Source of the DNA: Vitreoscilla filiformis
GTDB lineage: Bacteria > Pseudomonadota > Gammaproteobacteria > Burkholderiales > Burkholderiaceae_C
Length of the DNA stretch: 64,000 nucleotides
Assembly: GCF_002222655.1 (NCBI RefSeq)
Contig: NZ_CP022423.1
Location: 2,356,001-2,420,000 of the forward strand
Direction: 5' to 3'
This document shows positions 7,828 to 14,614 of the stretch, piece after piece. Numbering within the stretch: position 1 is the stretch's first letter; each line of letters starts with the position of its first letter. The notes beneath the pieces are model-generated. The model was not told the origin of the DNA, ran no database searches, and was given only the letters and a program-made list of their open reading frames with translations. A program made the position numbers and the translations under genes.

Positions 7828-8635
7828 TCGGGTAGCCGGGAGTTTTTAGCTCCCAGCTCCCACACCACCCACCGTGCGGGTCCGCAGTGGGCGGTTCACA
7901 CTACTACAGGGGCTAAAGAGGGATCACCCTGCACCCTGCTGGATATCGAATTTCCCTAGTAGCGCCGCGCTTGATTCGCCCGGTCGGGCATCACTACCAA
8001 GCTACGAGCTTTCGCGAGTCTCTCCTTTCATGTGTTCGGCCCTTCATGCCCTTCACCCTTGTGGGGCTACGGTTCACTACTATGGCCTCTGCTGACTTCT
8101 GCACCATCACGTCGGATGTTTCCACCCGCCGCGCTGTGAGCACGTTGTGAGCCGCTGCCTTTTTCTTCGACATGCAAGGGGCAGCCCTCGCAGCGCTTGG
8201 ACGTTGGTGACCCGGTGTCATCCCATCCGGGAATTTGCTCACTCCTTGCCCACCGCCCGTGGTGCAGATCTCCCCAGGTAAGAACGTGAACTGTCGATGC
8301 ACAAGCGCCACATCTACCCTAGACGCTGTACCATCAGACTTCGCCATCCAGTGCCGGCTCGTCTGGCGTCCTAGGCCTCCTCTATGTGGTTTCTGTTCGT
8401 CGCCTCGCACCTCTTGTCTACGGCTTCCTCCAGACCCCGCCTCGCAGCGACGCCCTTGCCTTCGACTCGTGGTTGTCCTGCTCGCTCTTCGCGTCCAGGC
8501 CGGTACTCCCACAGGGGACTTCCACCCCATAAGCTCACGCCCATGCTGGGCGCACACAGGGCGGTCAAACTGACGTCACACAAACCCGGCGCTTCGCTGT
8601 GGGTTTGTGCGACGCAGTTTACCTTTACGTTATAC
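7822..8635 (+). other. attC site of cassette B, split by intron 4
   Basis: GGCTA (7822-7826) is the left part of R''. The right arm begins with AC at 8556, includes GGTCAAACTGACG paired with CGCAGTTTACC and the CACAAACCC/GGGTTTGTG stem, and ends in core GTTATAC (8629-8635). It differs from the attC arm at 6984 by only a few bases, so both belong to the same array-specific attC subfamily. Confidence 0.85.
7827..8555 (-). mobile_element. Group IIC-attC intron, copy 4, RT gene deleted (729 bp)
   Basis: The 3' end (CCCGAT, domain VI as a GGGAG..CTCCC variant, domain V at about 7862-7897) and the 5' end (GTGCGCCC at 8555) are both kept, but the RT coding region is absent. About 150 bases between 7900 and 8050 match neither the RT gene nor the 5' domains of copies 2 and 3. 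The 5' domain sequence shares variants with copy 5 rather than with copies 1-3, so copies 4 and 5 form a second lineage. It would need a maturase in trans to move or splice. Confidence 0.9.
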
Positions 8636-8684
8636 CTTTCAACAATTTGGCAAATTTACCAACGAAATACAAGAAAATACAATA

Positions 8685-8712
8685 TTGACAACTTGCAGAC
8701 GTGGTGTAAAAA
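8685..8712 (+). promoter_or_regulatory. Promoter of the cassette C toxin-antitoxin pair
   Basis: A consensus TTGACA (8685-8690) is followed after 16 bases by TAAAAA (8707-8712). Transcription would start near 8719, almost at the GTG start codon at 8722, so the first mRNA may be nearly leaderless. The -10 hexamer lies in the centre of an inverted repeat. Confidence 0.55.
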
Positions 8713-8722
8713 TTTACGTCTG
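8696..8722 (+). promoter_or_regulatory. Probable autoregulatory operator, 7-bp inverted repeat
   Basis: CAGACGT (8696-8702) and ACGTCTG (8716-8722) form a perfect inverted repeat with a 13-base spacer that covers the -10 element. Its position suggests binding by the winged-helix protein encoded second in the operon, as in autoregulated toxin-antitoxin systems. Binding is inferred. Confidence 0.55.
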
Positions 8723-9045
8723 TGAAGCCAGTAAAAGACATTGACCAGCGGCATGTGACAAAAGGCGGCGGCGTAATTCGAGTGGAAACTTGGATTGATG
8801 AAAAAACCGAAGAAGTCACCAGTTATAACTTAGCTTACGTAAACACAAATATATGCACAGTTGACAACGGGCGAGTTCTTGGTTTTGATAATGCTCACCT
8901 ATATCCAGGATTTCCTACGCTTCATCATGAGCATCACTTCGGCGAGGTAATTCACAATGACACTTATCAAGGATTTGACAATCTTCTTGATAGGTTTCAA
9001 ACAGAGCTAGGTGTTTTCAAGAAAGCTTACGGAAAGAGGTATTAA
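8722..9045 (+). CDS. TumE/DUF6516-like toxin candidate (cassette C)
   Basis: This 107-residue protein starts at GTG. The segment YNLAYVNT ... DNGRVLGFDNAH, followed by a His-rich LHHEHHFGE stretch and a C-terminal FDNLLDRFQTEL helix, resembles the DUF6516 (TumE-like) family found upstream of winged-helix antitoxins. The His/Asp cluster could be catalytic or metal-binding; this is inference. The next gene starts 2 bases after the stop, so the two are translationally coupled. A stabilising toxin-antitoxin cassette is a familiar cargo in large integron arrays. The family call is from sequence memory and unverified. Confidence 0.6.
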   Translation: MKPVKDIDQRHVTKGGGVIRVETWIDEKTEEVTSYNLAYVNTNICTVDNGRVLGFDNAHLYPGFPTLHHEHHFGEVIHNDTYQGFDNLLDRFQTELGVFKKAYGKRY

Positions 9046-9047
9046 TT

Positions 9048-9488
9048 GTGAGTACAAAACAAAAGCCAGCGAACCAAGTTGATGAATCAAAAATATTTAC
9101 TGAAGAATTAGGAATGCCTGAATTTGTAGGTGCGCAAAGCGAGGACGATTTTTTCGATAGTGTTCGAAAAAATATTAATGACAGAAAGATTGGGCAACGA
9201 ACGGCGCCGATAACAACCGTAAGCTTTGAGTCTTTAAGTGCCCTGCTAGCCGTCGTAACCCCACAACGAGCGCGCTTAGTTGAAACTTTGAAAGAAAAAG
9301 GACATTTTGAATCAATTGCAACTCTGGCTGATGCCTTGCAACGAGATCGAGGAACAGTCAGCAAAGACGTAAAAGTGTTGTCAAATGCCGGCTTCGTCCG
9401 CGTTGAAGTGCGATCTTTTCCAGGACATGGAAAGCGCTCAGAGATTTTTCCGGCGGCACGTAAAGTGCGCCTAGAACTGAATCTGTAA
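9048..9488 (+). CDS. Winged-helix antitoxin candidate (TumA/HVO_A0114-like), cassette C
   Basis: This 146-residue protein starts at GTG 2 bases after the upstream stop. The first 65 residues are polar and probably flexible. Residues about 65-140 form a MarR/ArsR-like winged helix: helices around SALLAVVTPQRARLVETL and IATLADALQRDRGTVSKDVKVLS, then a basic wing with GHGKRSEIF. This arrangement fits an antitoxin that both neutralises the upstream product and represses the operon through the inverted repeat at 8696-8722. Confidence 0.65.
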   Translation: MSTKQKPANQVDESKIFTEELGMPEFVGAQSEDDFFDSVRKNINDRKIGQRTAPITTVSFESLSALLAVVTPQRARLVETLKEKGHFESIATLADALQRDRGTVSKDVKVLSNAGFVRVEVRSFPGHGKRSEIFPAARKVRLELNL

Positions 9489-9512
9489 ATACAAAATGGT
9501 CTGCAAGGTATA

Positions 9513-10433
9513 ATCGGGTAGCCGGGGGTCTTTAGCCCCCAGCTCCCACACCACCCACCATGCGGGTCCGCAGTGGGCGGTTCAACAAGTCGGCTCGCTC
9601 GACGAAGCTCGCTTCACCTCTCCGCTCAAGCGTACCCCTGAGCCTTCTTCCACAGGGCCACCACGCTCACCAGGCCCGTCTCGTGCAACCTCTCGTTTGT
9701 CAACGCGATTCGCAACCCCGGACTCCTGGCCATGCGCCAATTCCCCTTGCCACTCAGTCCGTGCCTAAAGGCCATGCGTCTATTCACGCCTAGCCTCAAC
9801 AACTCCCGGATCTTCGTCCTGCTCCCCTTCCACCGTTTCCAGTAGACCGATCGCATCCGCCTTCTGATCCATTCGTCTAGCCCCGGCACAGACCTCCAAT
9901 ACTGGCTGATCCCAAAGTACTGCATCCACCCTCGCACGTACTCCCTGAGCTTGCCCAAGCGGTAGCCTCTGCGACTTCTGCTCCATCACACCTCGTGTTG
10001 CCACGCCGTGCGCTGTGCGCTCCTCGTGAGTCGCTGCCAGCTTTTTCGACATGCAAGGGGCAGCCCTCGCAGCGCTTGGACGTTGGTGACCCGGTGTCAT
10101 CCCATCCAGGAATTTGCTCACTCCTTGCCCACCGCCCGTGGTGCAGATCTCCCCAGGTAAGAACGTGAACTGTCGATGCACAAGCGCCACATCTACCCTA
10201 GACGCTGTACCATCAGACTTCGCCATCCAGTGCGGCTCGTCTGGCGTCCTAGGCCTCCTCTATGTGGTTTCTGTCCGTCGCCTCGCACCTCTTGTCTACG
10301 GCTTCCTCCAGACCCCGCCTCGCAGCGACGCCCTTGCCCTCGACTCGTGGTTGTCCTGCTCGCTCTTCGCGTCCAGGCCGGTACTCCCACAGGGGACTTC
10401 CACCCCATAAGCTCACGCCCATGCTGGGCGCAC
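9513..10433 (-). mobile_element. Group IIC-attC intron, copy 5, internally deleted (921 bp)
   Basis: Both ends are present (3' CCCGAT at 9513, domains V and VI at about 9520-9585, 5' GTGCGCCC at 10433). Most of the RT gene is missing: the sequence jumps near 9960 from the maturase C-terminus to the 5' ribozyme region. Several positions in the 5' domain (for example the GTGACCCGGTGTCATCCC segment) match copy 4 and differ from copies 1-3. Confidence 0.9.
9626..9961 (-). pseudogene. Group II intron RT/maturase remnant (C-terminus only)
   Basis: About 110 residues equal the last part of the full RT (the maturase region from GWMQYFGISQYW to the end), with a few substitutions relative to copies 2 and 3. 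The RT palm with YADD is gone. The deletion joint is near 9960. Confidence 0.85.
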
Positions 10434-10671
10434 ACAGGCCGATGCAGGGGACGCCTCCACCAGTGCCGCTTCGGCCACGCCAAGCGCGCGCCCCTGAACT
10501 TGGGCGATGCAGCGGGCTGAAGCAGCCGCGTCGCGCCAGCGGGCGCCCAAGCGGGCCGCCCCGGCGGGCAAGGCTTGACCGGGGCGTGCTCCAGGCAAAC
10601 AACAAAATCTGGGGAGAAGTCATGGTGATGCTCGGCGCACACCACGCCCACGGCATGAAGAGCGCTGGGGT
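10434..10671. other. Array end/chromosome junction, no gene seen
   Basis: This 238-base GC-rich stretch lies between the last intron and the PIN/RHH locus. No ORF with credible composition, no attC right arm and no integrase or attI sequence is visible. At 10624-10643, ATGCTCGGCGCACAC resembles the intron 5' end (ATGCTGGGCGCACAC), which may be a short relic or chance. Confidence 0.5.
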
Positions 10672-10911
10672 TTACTTGCGATCCAGCACATCATCCGGCA
10701 CCACCTCGGGCACCAGCTCCAGCGCCGCCTCAAACTTGCTGCGGCTGGCCCGTGCAGCGCGCTGCTCCAGGTAATCCTGTGTGGCCAGCGCCGAGAGCTT
10801 TTCAGCCAAAGCCATGCTGACCAATTGATTCACCGAAATGCCTTCCTGCGCCGCATAAATTTTGGCGTTGCGGTGCAGAGATTCGGGCAGACGAATGCTC
10901 AAAGCGCTCAT
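10672..10911 (-). CDS. Ribbon-helix-helix antitoxin (HicB/Arc-like fold)
   Basis: This 79-residue protein begins MSALSIRLPESLHRNAKIYA, a classic RHH strand-helix, followed by EGISVNQLVSMALAEKLS. RHH proteins bind operator DNA as dimers and neutralise partner toxins. I chose ATG 10911 because AAGGAGG lies 9 bases upstream and the ATG overlaps the PIN toxin stop as ATGA. The longer open frame to 11121 just overlaps the toxin gene. Here the antitoxin is second in the operon, the reverse of the commonest order. Confidence 0.8.
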   Translation of the reverse strand: MSALSIRLPESLHRNAKIYAAQEGISVNQLVSMALAEKLSALATQDYLEQRAARASRSKFEAALELVPEVVPDDVLDRK

Positions 10912-11342
10912 AACCAACCTCCTTGCGAAGGGTTCAAAAAGGTTTTCGGATCCAGCACCTGAAGGCCAAACTCCGAAGCCACCGCAAAATCCCGCACGTT
11001 CCAGGTGACGATGCAGGCACATTGGCCGTTCACGGCCGCTTCCAACACCATGTCGTCTTTCACATCCGGCAGGCGGGGCCGCCACAGAAAGTGCACGGGC
11101 TGACGAATGGCCGTGGCACACAGGTAATCCAGCACGTCATGCACCGCCGCTTCGGGCAGTGGCACCAGCCCCGGACGCAACTGCACGTCTTCGTACTCCA
11201 TCACCAGCGGCACGGTCAGCACATGCTGAAACCGGTCTCCACCCACTTGCCGCAGCAGTTCAAACGACCAGCCCGACCGCGAGCGCAGCGCCGCAACCAA
11301 CACATTGGTATCGATGACAATTTTCTTTGGCGGACTGAGCAT
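10908..11342 (-). CDS. PIN-domain toxin (putative RNase)
   Basis: This 144-residue protein starts at ATG 11342 (MLSPPKKIVIDTNVLVAAL). The IDTNVLV motif carries the first catalytic Asp. DVKDDMVLEAAVNG and the C-terminal TWNVRDF supply the further acidic and Asn residues of the PIN fold (COG1569-like, putative toxin). PIN toxins are Mg-dependent RNases. It is coupled to the RHH antitoxin by a 4-base overlap. An in-frame TTG at 11384 is a less likely start. It lies close to the end of the integron array but its GC content matches the chromosome. Confidence 0.8.
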   Translation of the reverse strand: MLSPPKKIVIDTNVLVAALRSRSGWSFELLRQVGGDRFQHVLTVPLVMEYEDVQLRPGLVPLPEAAVHDVLDYLCATAIRQPVHFLWRPRLPDVKDDMVLEAAVNGQCACIVTWNVRDFAVASEFGLQVLDPKTFLNPSQGGWL

Positions 11343-11462
11343 GGTATTGCCAATGCTACCAAACAAACTTTGTGTGCATCCCAATACAACGACCCACCGA
11401 GTCCCCCCCCGGCGGGCCGTTTTTTCAGCTCAGCCCGGGGCATCTGCCCCCGGCTTGGTACT

Positions 11463-11798
11463 TCAGACGCTCACCAGCACCTGCGAGCCTTCCACCTTCA
11501 CCGGATGCACACCCACCGAGCACGCTGGCAGCTCCAGGCACTCGCCCGTCTTCAGATCGAAGTGGTTCTTGTAGAGCGGCGAGGCCACCACCACACGCTC
11601 GCCCAAGTTCCCCACCAAGCCACGCGACAGCACGCTGGCGCCGGATTTCGGGTCAATGTTGTCAATGGCGTAGAACGCCTCGGCGCCGACGCGGAAGATC
11701 GCCACATGCCGCCCGTCCACCAGCGCACACACGCCGGTGTTCGGCAGGATGTCGGCCACTTGGCAAACGGCCACCCAAGTTTCAGTTGCAGTGCTCAT
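11463..11798 (-). CDS. nirD: Assimilatory nitrite reductase small subunit
   Basis: This 111-residue Rieske-fold protein of the NirD type (VCALVDGRHVAIFRV, YAIDNIDPKSGASVLSRG) is the small partner of NADH-dependent siroheme nitrite reductase, which reduces nitrite to ammonium in the cytoplasm. The usual Rieske CxH/CxxH ligands are replaced, as in other NirD proteins, so no cluster is expected. It lies 33 bases downstream of nirB on the same strand and is presumably co-transcribed. No nitrate transporter or nitrate reductase gene lies in the window. Confidence 0.93.
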   Translation of the reverse strand: MSTATETWVAVCQVADILPNTGVCALVDGRHVAIFRVGAEAFYAIDNIDPKSGASVLSRGLVGNLGERVVVASPLYKNHFDLKTGECLELPACSVGVHPVKVEGSQVLVSV

Positions 11799-11831
11799 GA
11801 TCGTGTTCCAACCTTTGCGTATATCCCAAAA

Positions 11832-14351
11832 TCAAGCTTCGGAGGCGGTGGCGCGCTCTTCAGGGCGGGCCGGACGGATTTGGCCGCGCTCTTGCACAAA
11901 CATCACGCGCTCGTCCTTGGCCTCGCTGTTGACGAAGGTGCTGAAGCGTTGGCGCACTTCCGGCGTCGTCACGGCGGTTTTCCATTCGCACTGGTAGGTG
12001 GCCACCACGTGCTGCATCTGCGCTTCGAGTTCGGCGCCCAGGCCCAACTTGTCGGCGATGAGCACGTCCTTCAGGTAGTCGAGGCCGCCCTCCAAGTTTT
12101 CGCGCCAGGTGCTGGTGCGTTGCAGGCGGTCGGCGGTGCGGACGTAGAACATCAGGAAGCGGTCGATCAGGCGGATCAGCTCGTCCTTCTTCAGATCGGA
12201 GGCGATCAGCTCGGCGTGGCGCGGTTTCATGCCGCCGTTGCCGCAAACGTAGAGGTTCCAGCCCTTGTCGGTGGCGATCACCCCCACGTCCTTGCCCTGG
12301 GCTTCGGCGCACTCGCGGGTGCAGCCTGAAACGCCAAACTTGATTTTGTGCGGCGCACGCAGGCCCTTGTAGCGGTTCTCCAACTCGACGGCCAAACCCA
12401 CCGAATCGTCCACGCCATAACGGCACCAGGTCGAACCGACGCAGGATTTCACCGTGCGCAGCGACTTGCCGTAAGCGTGGCCGGACTCAAACCCGGCGGC
12501 GATCAGCTCTTCCCAGATCAGCGGCAGTTGTTCCAGCCGGGCGCCGAACATGTCCACCCGCGCCCCGCCCGTCACCTTGGTGTAAAGGCCGTACTTCTTG
12601 GCCACCGTGCCCACGGCGATCAGGCCATCGGGGGTGACTTCACCGCCCGGCATCCGGGGCACCACCGAGTAAGTGCCATCCTTCTGGATGTTGCCCAAGA
12701 AGTAATCGTTCGAGTCTTGCAGCGCGGCCAGTTCGGGCTTGAGCACGAACTCGTTCCACACCGAGGCCAGCACGCTGGCGGCGGCCGGCTTGCAGATGTC
12801 ACAACCCAAACCCTTGCCGTGCTTGGCCAGCAGCTCTTCAAAACTCTTGATCTGGCCGACACGGATCAGGTGGTACAGCTCTTGGCGCGAGTAGGCGAAG
12901 TGTTCACACAGGTGGTTGTTCACCGCCATGCCGCGCTTTTTCATCTCCGCCTTCATCACCTGGGTGACGAGTGGCACGCAGCCGCCGCAGGTGGCACCGG
13001 CCTTGGTGCAGCTCTTGATCTCGGCGATGGTGGTGGCGCCCTCGCCCACCACGGCGGCGATCATGCCCTTGGTGACGCTGTTGCAGGAGCAGATTTGCGC
13101 CGAGTCCGGCAGCGCGTCCGGGCCGAGGCCGGGTTTGGCTTTGCCGTCGCTGCTGGGCAGGATGAGGAATTCCGGATCCGCCGGCAGGGTAATGCCGTTC
13201 AGCGCCATTTGCAGCAGGGTGCCGTATTCGGCGGCGTCGCCCACCAGCACGGCGCCCAGCAGTTGCTTGCCATCGGCGCTCACCACGATCTTTTTGTAGA
13301 TCTGCTTGCACTCATCGACGTACTGGTAGGAGCGGCAGCCAGGCGTTTTGCCGTGGGCGTCGCCGATGCTGGCCACGTCCACGCCCATGAGCTTCAGCTT
13401 GGTGCTCATGTCCGCGCCCGCGAAGGCGGCGGACGTGTCACCGGCCAGTTGCTTGGCGACGACGCGGGCCATGTCATAACCAGGCGCCACCAGACCGAAG
13501 GTCTGGTCGTTCCAAGCGGCGCATTCGCCGATGGCGTAAATATCATGGTCGGCGGTGCGGCAAGCGCTGTCGATGGCCACGCCACCGCGTGCGCCCACGG
13601 GCAGCAGGCTTTGGCGCGCCAGTTCGTCACGCGGGCGGATGCCGGCGGAGAACACAATCATGTCGGTTTCCAGCCAGGTGCCGTCGGTGAACACCATGCG
13701 GTGGCGGGCGGTGGCGCCATCGACAATTTCCACGGTGTTGCGCTGGGTGTGAACTTTCACGCCCAATTCTTCGATTTTGGTGCGCAGCACCTTGCCGCCG
13801 CCTTCGTCCACCTGCACGGCCATCAGGCGCGGTGCGAACTCCACCACATGGGTTTCCAAGCCCAGATCGCGCAGCGCCTTGGCGCATTCCAGCCCCAGCA
13901 GGCCGCCGCCCACCACCACACCGCTTTTGCTCTTGGCGCCAGCGGCTTTCATGGCTTCCAGATCCTCGATGGTGCGGTACACGAAGCAGTTCGGACGCTC
14001 CTTGCCCGGCACGCCCGGCACAAACGGATAAGAGCCGGTGGCCAGCACCAGCTTGTCGTAGGGCAGCACCTCGCCTTCGGCAGTCTGCACGGTTTTGTTG
14101 CGGCGCTCGATGCTGGCAGCCTTGGCAGCCAGACGCAGGCTGTAGCCGGTTTGCTCAAAGAAACCCGGCGCGACCAGCGACAGGTCTTCAGCCGTTTTTC
14201 CCGCGAAGAATTCAGAGAGGTGAACCCGGTCATAGGCCGGGCGAGGTTCCTCGCACAGCACGGTGACTTCGGCTTGGGGCAGCCCGGCTTCAGCGAGGCT
14301 TTCGAGGAATTTATGGCCAACCATGCCGTGGCCGACGACGACGATCTTCAT
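11832..14351 (-). CDS. nirB: Assimilatory NADH-nitrite reductase large subunit
   Basis: This 839-residue enzyme reduces nitrite to ammonium with NADH. In order it has an N-terminal FAD/NAD(P) oxidoreductase (MKIVVVGHGMVGHKFLE; second nucleotide fold GVVVGGGLLGLECAK), a BFD-like 2Fe-2S region (ICSCNSVTKGMI ... CTKAGATCGGC), and the ferredoxin-like and siroheme/4Fe-4S domains. The cluster ligands are C637 and C643 (CVGSTWC) and C677 and C681 (CTREC). I chose ATG 14351 because homology begins there; the open frame upstream is not conserved. Two hairpins lie in its 5' leader. It is divergent from serB. Confidence 0.96.
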   Translation of the reverse strand: MKIVVVGHGMVGHKFLESLAEAGLPQAEVTVLCEEPRPAYDRVHLSEFFAGKTAEDLSLVAPGFFEQTGYSLRLAAKAASIERRNKTVQTAEGEVLPYDKLVLATGSYPFVPGVPGKERPNCFVYRTIEDLEAMKAAGAKSKSGVVVGGGLLGLECAKALRDLGLETHVVEFAPRLMAVQVDEGGGKVLRTKIEELGVKVHTQRNTVEIVDGATARHRMVFTDGTWLETDMIVFSAGIRPRDELARQSLLPVGARGGVAIDSACRTADHDIYAIGECAAWNDQTFGLVAPGYDMARVVAKQLAGDTSAAFAGADMSTKLKLMGVDVASIGDAHGKTPGCRSYQYVDECKQIYKKIVVSADGKQLLGAVLVGDAAEYGTLLQMALNGITLPADPEFLILPSSDGKAKPGLGPDALPDSAQICSCNSVTKGMIAAVVGEGATTIAEIKSCTKAGATCGGCVPLVTQVMKAEMKKRGMAVNNHLCEHFAYSRQELYHLIRVGQIKSFEELLAKHGKGLGCDICKPAAASVLASVWNEFVLKPELAALQDSNDYFLGNIQKDGTYSVVPRMPGGEVTPDGLIAVGTVAKKYGLYTKVTGGARVDMFGARLEQLPLIWEELIAAGFESGHAYGKSLRTVKSCVGSTWCRYGVDDSVGLAVELENRYKGLRAPHKIKFGVSGCTRECAEAQGKDVGVIATDKGWNLYVCGNGGMKPRHAELIASDLKKDELIRLIDRFLMFYVRTADRLQRTSTWRENLEGGLDYLKDVLIADKLGLGAELEAQMQHVVATYQCEWKTAVTTPEVRQRFSTFVNSEAKDERVMFVQERGQIRPARPEERATASEA

Positions 14352-14381
14352 GTGGGCTCCTGGGGGGAAAGACGTGGCAAC

Positions 14382-14461
14382 ACCGCACCGTTGTGGTGCG
14401 CGATTCGCCAAAGTGGGGGGAGAAGGGCTGCGCAGCCGGCTCAACCAGCGGTGGGTTGAGG
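14382..14461 (-). promoter_or_regulatory. Two hairpins in the nirB leader
   Basis: Upstream of nirB on the minus strand are two stems: CTCAACC/GGTTGAG with a 7-base loop (14441-14461) and CGCACC/GGTGCG with a 5-base loop (14384-14400). Paired leader hairpins upstream of nitrite/nitrate assimilation genes are often targets of ANTAR antiterminators. The loops here do not both fit the hexaloop rule, so this is only a possibility. The divergent promoters for nirB and serB must also lie in this 263-base gap. Confidence 0.35.
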
Positions 14462-14614
14462 GGGAGAGGCTGCGATCCGCCGTCGTTAGCGGAGGCCATC
14501 AAGTGCAACCGGCATCCACACGATACCGGCGCGAAAAATCAAGCAATAACCGGGCCTGACTCATGCACCAAGCGGGCCAGTTAACATCACACCCCTGACT
14601 GACCCCTGCTCACC

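Larger units (their letters stand above)
7058..8629 (+). mobile_element. Integron gene cassette B (carries intron 4)
   Basis: The cassette starts TTAGCC and ends at the G of the next core (8629). Its R'' box GGCTA/AC is the exact complement of GTTAGCC, its own start core. It encodes two ORFs, an unknown 94-residue protein and a 96-residue ABM-fold protein. A second core-like GTTAGAC occurs at 7104-7110, before the first ORF. The cassette is strongly AT-rich. Confidence 0.85.
8630..9512 (+). mobile_element. Integron gene cassette C (attC broken by intron 5)
   Basis: The cassette starts TTATAC. Its R'' left part GTATA (9508-9512) plus AC gives GTATAAC, the complement of GTTATAC. It carries a toxin-antitoxin-like gene pair with its own promoter and a palindromic operator. 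Beyond intron 5 no attC right arm follows, so this is the last recognisable cassette and probably cannot be excised. Confidence 0.8.
9508..10440 (+). other. Broken attC site of cassette C (left R'' arm, intron 5, no right arm)
   Basis: GTATA at 9508-9512 is the left part of R''. After intron 5 (ends 10433) the flank starts ACAGGCCG, the same eight bases that begin the attC arm at 6984. It then diverges to GC-rich chromosomal sequence, with no L'' box, stem or R' core. The right arm was probably lost by deletion or recombination at the end of the array. Confidence 0.6.

Noticed and set aside
1..10440. CRISPR array as explanation for the repeats
   Set aside because: The repeats are 2-kb introns and roughly 80-base attC arms, not short direct repeats with spacers; no cas genes are present.
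10624..10643. Sixth intron 5' end
   Set aside because: Only about 15 bases resemble the intron start and nothing of the ribozyme follows; chance or a short relic is more likely.
1..10671. Integron integrase gene or attI site
   Set aside because: No tyrosine recombinase ORF and no attI-like sequence were found. Cassette orientation puts the attI end to the left, beyond base 1.
12348..14459. 703-residue plus-strand open frame opposite nirB
   Set aside because: It is an antisense shadow of the nirB gene; composition is dominated by His, Gln and Ala as expected for complement of coding DNA.
14382..14461. Definite ANTAR antiterminator target upstream of nirB
   Set aside because: Loop lengths are 7 and 5 rather than two hexaloops, and no ANTAR protein is encoded in the window, so I list the hairpins only as structures.
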